Assembly (NCBI RefSeq): GCF_964340395.1
Contig: NC_135567.1
Coordinates: 11,391,984-11,454,483, forward strand
Direction: 5' to 3'
DNA length: 62,500 bases
DNA from: Glandiceps talaboti
Taxonomy: Eukaryota; Hemichordata; Enteropneusta; Spengelidae
Positions 44,145-60,600 of this stretch are shown here, one piece after another (within the stretch, counting starts at the first letter, position 1; each line of letters begins with the position of its first letter). Below the pieces are notes generated by a model, which had not been told where the DNA came from, did no database searches, and saw only the letters and a program-made list of their open reading frames with translations. Position numbers and translations under genes: made by a program.

Positions 44145-44398
44145 AAGTCAAGTCTACCCACCTTTACCCAACCTTTACCCTACCAGTGACCCACCTAACT
44201 ACCACCTCTGTCAAGGGGTAGTACGGAAGGAAGTGACACTTTCGTGAGTGCCTACTACCCCCAGGGGAGAGATCACCTGGGGTAATTTAAGTCAAAGGTG
44301 TCACTTCGTCTCATACTCATCACATTTACACATCCTCTGCTAAAGATTTACCCCCGATGGAAAGACATAGTCAAATATGACTTTTCGTATAGTGATTT
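44145..44398 (+). repeat. Diverged solo copy of the unit's foldback repeat
   Basis: It matches unit positions equal to 14240-14475 (GTCAAGGGGTAGTACG, CCCCAGGGGAGAG, TCAAAGGTGTCACTTCGTCT, TCCTCTGCTAAAGATTTACC) with many substitutions and a disrupted 5' arm. It shows that the foldback region is a dispersed repeat older than the array. Confidence 0.8.
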
Positions 44399-44496
44399 CA
44401 CACTCACTTCGAGATTAGTTTCCCGCTTGAATTGGTGTCGTTATAGCATTCCAATTTGCAAAGAGTTTAAGAGAACAAGTTTAAAAAATCATTCTT

Positions 44497-44497
44497 G

Positions 44498-44548
<51 letters not shown>

Positions 44549-44565
44549 GTAGCTATTCTAAATGT

Positions 44566-44626
<61 letters not shown>

Positions 44627-44627
44627 G
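44497..44627. repeat. (CAT)n microsatellite, duplicated
   Basis: Two CAT runs, each followed by CAGTAGCTATTCTAAATGTA, so the block itself has been tandemly duplicated. Confidence 0.97.
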
Positions 44628-44693
44628 TAGCTATTCTAAATGTAGCAATGTCATAATAGGGAACTTACAATCCAGACTGAGCATGCTCAGACG

Positions 44694-47850
<3,157 letters not shown>

Positions 47851-47861
<11 letters not shown>

Positions 47862-48312
47862 ACTGGTGGCATGTAGTCTGGGAAGTAAACATTGTTAGGG
47901 GCGTCACCCCCTTAAAAGGAATATAAACACAATGCTGTACACTTGGGTGATGTAGTCTGGGAAGAAAACATTGTCAGGGGCGTCACCCCCTGAAAGCAAT
48001 ATAAACACAATGCTATACACTGGGGTGATGTAGTCTGGGAAGTAAACATTTTTAGGGGCGTCACCCATCTGAAAGCAATAAAAAAAACAATTCTGTACAC
48101 TGGGGTGATGCAGTCTGGGAAGTAAACATCCTCTGAACGTAATGCAAACACAATGCTGTACACTGGGTAATGTACTCTGGGAAGTAAACATATTTATCCC
48201 CCCCCCCTCACCCCCTGAAAGCAATACATAAACAATGTTGTACACTGGGCTTATGTAGTCTCTGAAGTAAACATTGTTATGGGCGTCACCCTCCTGAAAG
48301 CAAAACAAACAC
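47851..48312. repeat. Minisatellite, six units of about 63-82 bp
   Basis: Units share GCTGTACACTGGGGTGATGT, AGTCTGGGAAGTAAACAT and GGGGCGTCACCCCCTGAAAG. The fourth unit lacks the GGGGCGTCACC part and the fifth has a C run. GGGGCGTCACCCC is a partial palindrome in each unit. The 138-residue minus-strand ORF here is a repeat translation. Confidence 0.93.
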
Positions 48313-48359
48313 AATCCCAAAACTAGCTATGAGAACGAAGAAAAGGCTTTTATATATAT

Positions 48360-48690
48360 TCATGATTATTATAATGCCTCGTCTGGATATCCGCCAGGCC
48401 GCTTCAATGCCAGATTTGTGATTTTTCAAACACATTTTAAGGGGCCGGATCGCAAATGCTGGAATGGTGGATGACTTTCGATATCCACTTTGACATAAAA
48501 TGCAGCTAAGTTAAACTCACTTCTCACCTTTGTTCCGTTCTTAGTAAAGCAATATCGAATCAATTCGGTGAGGGCGAGCTTTAGTATCTAGCTGGAAGTT
48601 CCAGAAATACACAACGGTCAAGTGCTATTGACTCCTGAATAGGGGTCAGAGATGGCTCACAATTTGAAAAGCATCGGTAGTGTTTGTCCA
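48360..48690 (-). repeat. Segment C, inverted relative of 51195-51495
   Basis: Read in reverse it follows 51195-51495: GACCCCTATTTAGGGGTCA versus TGACTCCTGAATAGGGGTCA, GTTCCAGAAA, AAGAACGGAACAAAG, CCACCATTCCAGCA, CCGGCCCCTTAAAATGTG and ATATCCAGACGAGGC. Clearly diverged. Confidence 0.75.
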
Positions 48691-49235
48691 CACGTCGTCA
48701 AACACCAGTGCGCATAAGCTTAGCCGTAGTCAAAATAAACAGATTGTTACAATTTCTTTTGTACTATATATGTTTAGTGTTATAGAAATACCAGTGCCAA
48801 TCAAATGTATCCAAATTCGTGCATTGTAACATTGACCTTTGGTCGCTATTGCTGCTGGTTTTACGTTTAATGCAGCCGGTATTAAATTGCCGATCCAACT
48901 ACTTGTGGGATTTTTAAGGGTGGGGGAGAAGGATTATTGGTTTGTTTTTCTTAAGAAAGCCAGACGTTATAATGTTTAACAGATACTGAAACATACAACA
49001 AACAATCAGCCCAGAAATCTAATACACTGAAATTGGGGCAAGTTGAATAGGGAACTTGCAAAACTGATCATGAGATACTGACATTAAATGCAGACGTCAT
49101 AATATTGGCCCTGGTGTATCTGCATCTAGTTGTAGTCTGTTTTATTAGCTTTCTTCATTTCAATAGACAAAATATAGCAAGAAATTGCGACATCCCAGCC
49201 AACAGACACAATATCTGTTAAAATAAAAAAATAAA
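48691..49235. other. No gene seen
   Basis: AT-rich sequence without recognised features. Confidence 0.4.
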
Positions 49236-49477
49236 AAAAATGAATGAATGAATGAATGAATGAATGAATGAATGAATGAATGAATAAATAAATGAATGAA
49301 TGAATGAATGAATGAATCAGTCAATCAATCAATCAATCAATCAATCAATATACATACATACATACATACATACATACATACATACATACATACATACATA
49401 CATACATACATACATACATACATACATACATACATAAATAAATAAATAAATAACTATTTTCTGTACCAAATAAACCA

Positions 49478-49513
<36 letters not shown>
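49236..49513. repeat. (TGAA)n-(TCAA)n-(CATA)n-(AATA)n-(TG)n mosaic
   Basis: Successive simple repeats. The two flanks of the TG run share a duplicated word, TGTACCAAAT(A/G)AACCATGTCTG. Confidence 0.97.
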
Positions 49514-49539
49514 ATTGTAACATTCTGTCTGTACCAAAT

Positions 49540-50825
49540 GAACCATGTCTGTACTTTCAACACAACTTTGATTTGGGTTGTAAATTGAAATAGCAAGCCA
49601 CTGAATGGCATAGTGGAATCCTACTCTCCAGGTTACCCAGACTCTCCGTCCACAGCAGAGAATTGAAGTGCGCCATCAACGACGAGGCTGGGTAAGCAAG
49701 ACGAGGGGATTCCCCATATAAGTATGCAAACTATTCGATAGGTTGACAGTATAAGTGTGACCGCATACCATGGCGCCGTTCTTCACCTTAGGAAAATGAT
49801 ATTCGAAAGTCCACGTCCAACTGGAAGAAAAAACCACGAACGTCTCAAAGAAGCAACGATTTGAGCGGGTGTGAAGAAGGAGAAGTAATGTCAAGGCTAT
49901 GCTCTAACAGTAAGAAGTCATTCCAAAAACTATTTCGGTATTGCACAACTTTTTAGCAAATTTGTAACTACGCACCTTGATTGTAGCATACAGTCAGCCC
50001 TATTGTTGTCAACATACATAACATCGAATTGCGCATGACAAATATGACTGTGCAATATTGGGATAGTGAAAACCGGTTGGGCTCAGTTTAGTACCAACTA
50101 ATTGACTAGCGCCTTTATAGCGATGGGGCTGGGTAAGAGCAATAAGGGGAACCCCCCCCCCCCACACCAATATGTAAATTATTCAATATGATGACGTATG
50201 ACTTTATACCAGGACGTGTGTTGAATACTGATGTAATTATCACTACAAACACCCTTTGGGGCGAGATCAATAGTTCAATGTAGGATAAAAATCTAATTCT
50301 TTTTAGTTAGGACTCAGACAATCCCACATCCCTTCTTATTGCATCATACTCATAGCTCTTCCAGACACCAAAATATACAGCAGTACAATATTTCACAATC
50401 ATTCAAGATATCTAATCAGTCGACGAGGTAACATTTTTTTGACCCCGTAATGTCATTCGAATGTGTAATTTCAGAGTAACAATATTTTTGTGTTATTATC
50501 TTTCAATTATGCCTTCTTTGTAGCATATAACGTTATCTTTAATTGGGATTATAGTGATATAGACCGAAAAATTAAGATCACCTTGAATTTAGACTATGAC
50601 ATTGATCTTGGATTAAAAAAAGAGATTGTGTTCAGTACGTTATCCATCCCCCAAAACCAATGTACAGATAAATCCGTCACATCTATAGCACTTTGGGGGC
50701 CTTGAGATCTTCAGTATTGTCGTATTTTTCATAATTGCGGATTTTCACATCAGTTGTCTTGGTAACAGATTTTGTAATAAAGCAATAAGGAATAGGCATT
50801 TGCTGTATTGTTTTTCTGAAAAAGT
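49540..50825 (+). repeat. Segment A, copy 1
   Basis: It aligns along its length with 51515-52775. Shared blocks: CAAGCCACTGAAT, GAGGCT(G)GGTAAGCAAGACGAGG, GTCCAACTGG, GAAGCAAC, TATTTCGGTATTGCACAAC, CAATATGATGACG, AGACAATCCCACATCCCTTC, AAGATATCTAATCAGT, TAGCATATAACGTTATCTTT and CCGTCACATCTATA. The ORF at 50490-50705 is not conserved in copy 2. Confidence 0.85.
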
Positions 50826-50837
50826 ACATACTTTGAT

Positions 50838-51272
50838 ATACCGGCAACAGTATATTGAAAAGCAGAAGCAATAGAGACCACAGGTCAGTGTTAGAATACA
50901 AGAATTTGGACACAATTGATTGGCACTTCCATAAATTTATAAAGACAAACATAGCTGAATATTAATATTATAAAATTTGTAAACGTGATTGTCTGATCTA
51001 CACATTTTGATATGTCAGTCATCTTCCCATCATAGTTAATTTTACCTGTTCTGACCCATACATCATTGATCACTGACTGTCAGCATGATTACTGAATATT
51101 ACTGATAATGCAAAATAATTTGTTACAATTAGTTTATTTTGACGGGTAAGTTTATGCACATCTGTGTTTGAGGACGTATGAACAAAAACTACCGATGCAT
51201 TGCAAAGTGTAACCCCATCTCTGACCCCTATTTAGGGGTCAATAGCTCTTGGCCTTCTGTGTTACTGGAACT
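50838..51272 (+). repeat. Segment B, copy 1
   Basis: Matches 54038-54462: GACCACAGGTCAGTGTTAGA, TTTGGACACAATTGATT, AAGACAAACATAGCTGAATA, TTTTGATATGTCAG, TCTTCCCATCATAGTTAATT and GACGGGTAAGTTTAT. It is followed at 51273-51495 by segment C in direct orientation. Confidence 0.88.
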
Positions 51273-51514
51273 TACAGGTAAAGCTAGCCTTCACCCGAAT
51301 TAATCTGATGTTGATTTACTAAGAACGGAACAAAGACAAGACTGATTTAAACTAAGCTTTATTTTTGTCAAAGGGAATCTCGAACGTCATCCACCATTCC
51401 AGCATTGTTCGATCCGGTCCCTTAAAATGTGTTTTCAAAAATCCCAAATCCGGCATGGAAGTGGCCTGGCCGATATGCAGACGAGGCTTTATCATCAATA
51501 ATTAATGATATTGT

Positions 51515-52775
51515 ACATATTGTATACTTTCAACGTAACTTTGATTTGGTTACTAAGTCATAATAGCAAGCCACTGAATTGGATAGTGGTGTCCTACTCA
51601 CTCTGTTACCCAGACCATTTGCCTTTAATCAGAGAATTGAAGTGAGCCATCATCGATGAGGCTTGGTAAGCAAGACGAGGGGATTCCCCAAACCAGTATG
51701 TAAATTATTGAATATGACGACAATATACGTGTGACCTTATACCAGAGCACCGTTCTCCACCTTATGACTATTCGAAACTCCACGTCCAACTGGCAGAAAA
51801 AAAACACTAACGTCTCCAAGAAGCAACAATTTGAGAGGGTGTGTAGAAGGACAAGTAATGACAAGGCTAACAGTAAGAAATCATTCTAAAAACTATTTTG
51901 GTATTGCACAACTTTTCAACGACTTTTTAATTGCACACCTTGATTGTTCCATATAATCAGCCCCATTGTTGGCAACATACATGATATCGAAATGCGCAAG
52001 AGAAATATGAGTGTGGTCTGCGAAGTCTTGGGATAGTGGGAACGGGTTGGGCTGAGTTGAGTACCAACTTGAATAGCGCCTGTATAGCGATGAGGCTGGG
52101 TAAGCGACATAAGGGGAACCCCCACACCAGTATGGAAATTATTCAATATGATGACGTGTGACCTTACACCAGGTGTTGTGTTGTATACTGATGTAGTTTT
52201 CACCCTTAGGGCGGGATCAGTCGTTCAATGTAGGATAGCAATCTAGATTCTTTTATTTAATTAGAACTCAGACAATCCCACATCCCTTCCAATAGTCATA
52301 GCTCTTCCAGACACCAAGATATATACATCATTACAATATTTAATTATTCAAGATATCTAATCAGTTGACGAGGTAACCTTTTCATGACCTGGTAATGTCA
52401 TTTGTGTAACTTCAAAGGAACGTCCAATTTATTTTGCTATAATGGTTCTATTATGACCTGTTTTAATTATAGCATATAACGTTATCTTTAATTTCAATTA
52501 TTGTGATGTTTTAATGATAAAAACTTAAACAAATTAACATGACCTTGAACTTGGATAAAACATAGCATGTGTTTAGTGAGTTGCCCGTCCACACAAAAAA
52601 ATACTGTACACAGATACATCCGTCACATCTATAACACTTGAGAGCCTCGAGATCTTCAGTATTGCCGTATTTTTCATAATTGCAGATCGTATCGGTTGTC
52701 CTGGTAACGTGATTTTGTAATAAAGGAACAAGTAATAGGCTTTTGCTATATTTCGTCCTGAAAGACTATAATTTG
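51515..52775 (+). repeat. Segment A, copy 2
   Basis: Second copy of 49540-50825, offset by about 1.97 kb, with many substitutions and small indels. Confidence 0.85.
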
Positions 52776-53429
52776 CTATTTTGTGACTGATTTTCAGCAT
52801 ACAGACAGAAATACAGAAATATAGAGACACTACAATTAAATTATCCAATGGTAATATTTATCTCCGAAACTGGTCGACAACATGTTCCTAAATTGGTGAT
52901 AGTTGGTATCATTGGTCCATGTTCGTAACTAGTTTCTCCTATCTGATGTTGCTGGCTTCCCTGTCTTATATTTCAACCATTTAGTCATACTATGCACCAG
53001 TTTCGGGTAACAACATTAACTGTGATTGAATTCAATGTGTTGTCTTGGCCCGCAATAGCCAGCTGGAGACGTCACAATCGTTTTTATATTACTAATTTAA
53101 AGGAATTTTACTGCTGCATCCTAATGACTCTTGAAGCCAGGAACAATATATTCTTCACCATTCCATTTGCCATGTGTCACTTAGAGCTTCTTGTATGATC
53201 AACGTACATAGCACACGGATCAAATCGTCGCATACTTTTTCGTTCCAAATGAAAGAAACTAATTATTACCGTCCTGTTGATTGTCGAAAGCAACAATAAT
53301 ATATTGTCCATCAACCGACGAGCTTATTGTCACGATCTACTAGGATATGCCTAGTTACGTCATGAATATATGAATGTAATTTGAGTTCAATACTCTGCCA
53401 CACAATAGCAGAGACATAGTTTTCACGGT
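52776..53429. other. No gene seen
   Basis: A 68-codon ORF at 52992-53198 has no recognisable domain and no copy elsewhere in the window. It is not called. Confidence 0.4.
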
Positions 53430-53613
53430 TCCAATAATGAACAGGAGAAATACTGATAGTACTTGTAAATTCAATTTAAAAAAAGCATTTTCGCTATCGA
53501 TATATGCTCTTCTTGTAATGTTGGATGTGTTGCCTGACACCGGACGTCAGGTACGTTAAGAACATGTCTCTGTCTGACCTACATGCAGGGGTCAATAATA
53601 CTTGACCCTCGTG
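53430..53613 (+). repeat. Segment D, copy 1
   Basis: Related to 54685-54853: GATATATGCTC, GGATGTGTTG, CAGGGGTCA and ATACTTGACC in order. Both copies run into simple repeats on the right. Confidence 0.6.
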
Positions 53614-53687
53614 TGTCACTGACAGATATACCAAAACTGAGAGAGAAGGGGGAGGGGCAGACAGACAGAGGAACAGAGAAATGCATA

Positions 53688-53790
53688 CATCCATCCATCC
53701 ATTCATCCATCCATCCATCCATCCATCCATCCATTCATCCATCCATACATACATACATACATACATACATACATACATACATACATACAG
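53688..53790. repeat. (CATC)n-(CATA)n microsatellite
   Basis: CATC/CATT repeats changing to CATA. His/Ile-rich ORFs on the plus strand are repeat translations. Confidence 0.97.
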
Positions 53791-54037
53791 AGACAGACAG
53801 ACAGGTACACAGGCAGAGAGAGACAGTGTGAGGCTTCACCAATATATAGATAGCTGCAGCAACTTGTCTTCACAATCTCTTCCCCATTAATTGACGTTTG
53901 GGCTGTTTTAATGGCTAATATGTTTCGTTCAGTTAATTTTGTGATATTTCGTTTACTTAACTTACTTGTTAAACATAAACAATTCAATCATCCCACTCCC
54001 CACCCTTACAAATCCCGCAAGGAGGTTGATCGGCTAT

Positions 54038-54465
54038 GTATTACCGGCAACAATATATTGAAAACCAGTAGCAATAGAGACCACAGGTCAGTGTTAGAAT
54101 GCAAGCATTTGGACACAATTGATTTGCACTAGCAGATTTATAAAGACAAACATAGCTGAATATTAATATCATAACATTTGAAAACGTGACTGCCCGTCCC
54201 ACACATTTTGATATGTCAGCCCTCTTCCCATCATAGTTAATTTTACCTGTTCTGATCCATGCATCATTGACTGTCAGCATGATTACTGAATATTACTGAT
54301 AATGCAAAATAAAATGTTACAATTCAGTTATTTTGACGGGTAAGTTTATACGCACCGGTGTTTGATGACGTATGAACAAACACTACCGATGCATTTCAAA
54401 GTGTAGCCCCATCTCTGACCTCTATTCAGGGGTCAATGGCTCCTTGCCTTTTGTGTTACCGGAAC
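54038..54465 (+). repeat. Segment B, copy 2
   Basis: Second copy of 50838-51272. It joins segment A copy 3 directly at GGAACGTACTGAATTGGA, whereas copy 1 is separated from segment A by segment C. Confidence 0.88.
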
Positions 54466-54684
54466 GTACTGAATTGGATAGTGGTGTCCTACTCACTCTG
54501 TTACCCAGATTCTTTGCCCCAAGCAGAGAATTGAAGCGAGCCATCATCGATGAGGCTGGGTAAGCAAGACGAGGGGATTCCCCTAACCAGTATGCTAATT
54601 ATTCAATATGACGACAATATACGTGTGACCTCATATCAGGGAACCGTTCCCCACCTTATGATTGTATTCGAAACTCCTTATGAT
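54466..54684 (+). repeat. Segment A, copy 3 (partial)
   Basis: Matches the first ~220 bp of 51555-51775 (ATTGGATAGTGGTGTCCTAC, TAAGCAAGACGAGGGGATTC, ATATACGTGTGACC) and then stops. Confidence 0.85.
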
Positions 54685-55040
<356 letters not shown>

Positions 55041-56985
55041 AGACAAACAGCGAGGACAAAGATTAATGCAATACACAAACTCTTAAGATGATGAATATTG
55101 TTATGGCTTTGGCCGAAAATAGAAAAAGCAATTTGATAATTAGGACCTAACTATCAAAATAGGATAAAGACAATGGATCCATGTGGTAATTCCCTAGTTT
55201 CACGAATATATGGTTGCTGACCCCCTCACACCGACCCACCCCACTCTACTTCCGAGCAGAACCCAAGTTACAGTTTACATCAATGCTTAAGTTTACGAAA
55301 ACGAACAATCTACTCTATCAGTACGAGTAAAGAACACATATTTCAAAGTTTGCTGTGTTTGAAAATGTCCCTTTTATACAGAAATCAAATAAGGCAAATA
55401 TGAACTCAGCGACTCGAATACAGTAACAACAAGCCGTTTTATTGTACTTAAATACTGTTAACAGGTAAATGTTAAAACGTATAAATACATATCCTGTCGT
55501 GACAGGAACAGCATACATGTTGTTTATCCAGAAATGCTATATTTATGCCAAGGAATTGTTGTTCACCGATGAAAATTATTAATATCACACCCACGTATAT
55601 GTTTGTCAAATTCAAAAGTACTTAAAAATTCAGTAATCGTTTAATTCGCATAGGTGAATCAACTTACATATTTTAGTAACTATGGACGCTCAAAAAAAAA
55701 ATTTTGAGAAGACATTTTGCATGGTTTACAAAGAGACTGTATCGAAAGCGAACTTTGATGTCACATTGACAAGCAAAACTCAACATGGCGGTTAAAACAT
55801 GGGTTATGCATATGAGCTTACAAAGTGATCACAACAAAACACATCTTAGTTTTCAATTTGAAAAAAAGGGACATGACACTCCCAGCAATACAGATATTTT
55901 CATAAGCTTTGGTTTTGGAGAGCTGTTCTATGATATTCATGACTCCTAGGTGCTTATTGAGATAATGACGTGGATATGCATTGTTAATCTAATACGTATG
56001 CATGTCTAATAAGACACACGAGGAAACACTGCACCGTTAAGAAAACATCAGAGGGGAACTCGATTTTCAATTTGGTGTTTTTTGGCAATTGATTAACATT
56101 CATACGATGTGAAATTATGCATAAGAAGCAAAGGTTTATAATAAAAAGAATTTGTTACATTTAATGGCGTTGCCATTTAATTCGGACATGCGTATCTAAC
56201 GACAACTGAACTTAAAGTATGTAATCCAACGTGTGTGACTATCAGGTAGGAGTCATGCATCAAATGGAATCACACTTACATATTAAGCTATTCCATTCAT
56301 GTCATCCATATACCGTCACACGTCACACACGTTGCCAGGGGTACATGGCTAAATATGCAATCTGAAAATTGAATTAATGTCTATAACGATATAGGCACTA
56401 ATATTGTCATTTGTTAAAAAACAATGACGCGGATAAGATAAAAAAAAACATAGTCCAGCGGATTTTTTTAAACACTAAATGAGACACCACTGACTTTGAA
56501 AAGCTACAATCTCTCTACTTCCGTAATAATTGAGTAATGTTTGTTTTCATTGGCTGCAATATTCCTCTGAAATCAGTAACACGTCATTAATGACACAAAT
56601 CGGCAAATGTACCAGATTATTCAGGGGTCAAAGTTGTGGAACCTTATTGATGATACTTATAACAAGTCTGCGCTGACTGCTTTTATACGCAAAACACACA
56701 GCATTTGATTAAATATCCTAAGTAATCCGTTCAATTATCCTCGATGAGTATGGCCGTGTCTCACTTAGTGTATTTCAGCAGCAGTCTGAAAAGGAATGGA
56801 GAAATAATCTCGTAAGGGTCTTAAACTTATATATTAAACACTAAATAAGGCGAAAAAAGGCTGGATATTAACTTAATATTAACTACTAACTATAATTCGA
56901 TTAACAAAAAGATAGTTCGAAACAAACACAGACAAAAACGCACACCCATCCACCAACCCAACCCACCCGCAAGTACACACGGGCG

Positions 56986-57039
<54 letters not shown>

Positions 57040-57636
57040 TGCGCGCGCGCACGCTTTCACGTCACGAACGAACGCAGGTCGGTAGAGATGCGATAAAATA
57101 TAGAGGTGGATAATTTATCTTACCTGGCAGAAATGAATCTACATCAGGAGGGCCTTCAATAGAAACAACATTCCAAATATCATGTATACACGACTATTCA
57201 CGGCCATTGATGCACCAGATTCTTCGTTCATTGAAATAAAACAGAACAAAACTTCATTCAAAAAATGACATAGAAGTGATACCCTATTTTCTGTAATTAT
57301 AAACCTTGTTGTACTATCAAAACAAAAATATCTAGTTAAATGACATTTGCAGTGTTAGAAACATCTTGATCACCTCTGTTTAATGTTTCTTATCGTATAG
57401 CATTCAGAAAACATGTTAATAACAGTATAAAGTATACAACTTGGTGAAAAAACACTTGTGCTTTTTAGCTATGGAAGGACAATTAATTAATCAAATGGAT
57501 ACTGGAGAAATAAAAATGAGGTCTTGAATCAGAACAATAAATTATGATTTATGCAATGATTCAGGATTTTTGACTCCATCTTAATAATTGTATTCCCAAA
57601 TCATCAGGTGGATGGCGTACATTTCCTTATTTCGCT
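55041..57636. other. Long stretch without a gene
   Basis: AT-rich. No credible exon or repeat family found apart from the CA/CG block at 56990-57055. It lies downstream of the secreted-protein gene and could hold its 3' UTR; no clear minus-strand AATAAA was seen close to the stop codon. Confidence 0.45.
56990..57055. repeat. (AC)n followed by (GC)n block
   Basis: About 44 bp of AC dinucleotide, then CAAACACATGCGCGCGCGCA. Alternating purine-pyrimidine of this kind is the classic left-handed (Z) DNA former. Confidence 0.85.
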
Positions 57637-60600
57637 TCAAATTAACATACAAATTAATGGGTCACCGTCATCAAACGTACAGCTGCCACATAGTGTGGTT
57701 TCTTTTGGCTCTGGTGAATTATCTCCATCAGCTGTTAAACATGAACTATTAATATTCAACCCCTCAACTATCAAAACACCAAAAACCATGCAATGAACAT
57801 ATGAAACTAGAAGACTAGTAAACCATAATATTTGTGAAGTGAGTGAGTGAGTTGGGGAGTGAGCAATTGGGTGCGTGAGCGGGATGGTGTTCACGGGATT
57901 GATCAATTGATCGATTGATTGATTGATTGATGGATGGATGGATGGATGGACGGATGGAATGATTGATTGATTGATCGATCGATCGATCGATCGATCGATC
58001 GAGTGAGTGAGTGAGTGAGTGAGTGAGTGAGTGAGTGAGTGAGTGAGTGAGTGAGTGAGTGAGTGAGTGAGTGAGTGAGTTAGTGGTCCGGTTTGTGCAC
58101 TGATGGATAGGCAGTATTTGAATAAATAAATGAATGAATGAATGAATAAATGAACAATCGTACGCACGCACGGACAGACACATGGACGGATGGATGGATG
58201 GGTGGATGAGTTGGTGATATTTGGTGGCATGGTGTGTGTCAGTAGGTAACATGTTACCGTGATTCATCCTTTCAAACTATGTAGAGGAAATAAATTACTG
58301 AATTCATCAGCTTGACAAATATATTACCTTCACAAGTTGGTGGATTGTTATCCCACTCTCCATCGTAGCAGTTGATTGTTGCTTCGCCATTCATGGTGTA
58401 TCCTTCATCACATGTGTAGGTGATAGAACCACGGTGAGTGCTGTCAGCTGTGCCATCTTTTTCACCATTAGTTGGGTCTGTTGGTTCTGTACAGTCCTCT
58501 ATGATAATAAAAACATAATATGGCTTACATACAATATCATCAATGCTATGTACATATGCCCAGATCAATCGTTATTTATGACGTTTAATGAGAAACATCA
58601 TTTCTGATACGGGACGTTAAACGTCATGACATTTCATGAAACGTCAACAAAACTTTTTCGACTCGAAGACGCAGTGATTTCAAACATAAACAAAATGATG
58701 ACCGATCTTCATTGACCATAAAATCGTATAAACACAAAACCGAGACATCTTTCAAAACAGAGGCATTTTGACGAAAAAATGTATACCAAAATGATACGAT
58801 GTTTATTTACGACCGCATATTACGTGACAGACTCAAAATCAAAATGTACATTGTGTAGTCATGAAACTATGTACGTTACTGACACCTGACAATACAACAT
58901 GACGGATATAACTTTAACGCACAGCTGACTGCCAGGTTGTTTAAGCTGTTTTCTTTCTCTGTTCCTTTTACGTTTAGTTTCTTTGACTCGGCATTGGCAT
59001 GTGATAAATCTGTTATTACCAAGTATTACTCCTTCATTCATCTTATGAGCATCCGGTATCACTGTTCGTGTCGTTTCCGCCACATGACACACCCCTTATG
59101 ACTCGTGTCACTATGCGGAAACGGACTTCATGGTGACACATGGCACAAATAAGTGATAACGGGTAATAACCTCATGTTGTAAGAATTAACATGTCATTCA
59201 AGATGCTTCGGATATTGAAAATCAGCCATCGTTTTATTTTAAACGACAACACTACCAACGTTTTGCCAAGGCATATATATATGGGGACCACAATACAAAA
59301 TGTGTCGTCATTAGCAACAGTTCTTAGTATTTAATATATACGTCATATTACAAATATTAATAGCAATTACTCATCATCGGGTTTTATCAAGGGTGCTTTT
59401 TATTTCATTTCAGCGAAACAAAGTACAAAAAGTTAGCCTCATGACGTTATATACTCACCTGGAGGACAATTACTTGTGCTCGCCATACCATCAACAAGAG
59501 CTATACAGGCGTCATCATTGGCGACATTGTTGTCATTGGTTGCAGTGATAACAACGCAGAGATGTGTGTACGTTCCACAGTCACCAGTTTCATCTGCAAG
59601 AGTAGTTGTTTGTGCTAAAGTTATAGCGTCAGTTACATCGGCGGTAAGAGTGATGTCTGATTCGAGGGTTATAGGGTACGGTGAAGATTTAATGCTGGCG
59701 TCTTCATAATTTTCATCGTTGGTGTAGTACACATTTACTGCTGTGACAGTCGCTGCTGCACCGCCAATTTCGCACAGATGGAGATCGAAAACAGGATTCT
59801 GGCTAGCTTGACAATAATCGTCACCTAATGGAAGCGAAACTGGGGTAGTGAAAGTAACGTCTTTTACAGCTGCATCTGTGAAAACAAATGAACAAGTTAA
59901 AAGAAACGTATATTAAGTGTGCAGTACCGTTTACGCTTCCGGTACTCTTTCAGGCTGTTTTACTATATTGTGTTTCAGTTGACTGTTATATGTGTATTCG
60001 ATAATTGATTGACTCTTTAATTTTTTTTATTGGTCAATTGAAACATGACAATTGTTGAAATATGTCATAACTGTTTGGAACCCATATAGACAGTCTTATA
60101 CAATTTAAATAACTATATAGGTGAAGTGAAATCCTTCCACGTGGACTGTTATTCCCAAATCATTTATATACATTTGAAATATGCATTAAGAATTTATAGA
60201 ACATGACGAAAGTCTTGTCTTTGTCGATGTATACACTGAATCACGTGGTATTCAAATTTGAAGATTTGGCTTACAGATACTTCCTAATTACCAACAATTT
60301 TATTCATACTGCAAACGATTGATCGAACTCTATAACTACGCAAGGAAGCGATATCGGGTATGTAACGGGAATGGTGGATAATCTATGCAGACATACACTA
60401 TGCGATGCTTATAGCACTACTGAACCTTATCAGTTCAGTTGTGTTAAAATATCTGTGTTATCGATCATTGCAATGAAGATTGACGTCAAATAAATATAAA
60501 TGTACTAACCTGGCGCAGGCGTATAACAGATAACCGCGCTCAATGATATCAACAGGCAGAAAGCAGTGAGAGCTGCGTACCTATGGAGAAAACATTATCT

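Noticed and set aside
47904-48320. 138-codon minus-strand ORF that looks like a repeat protein
   Set aside because: It is the translation of the six-unit minisatellite; frame openness follows from unit composition and unit lengths are not all multiples of three.
52992-53198. 68-codon ORF with a few aromatic residues
   Set aside because: No domain, no homologous copy, no start or splice context to support it.
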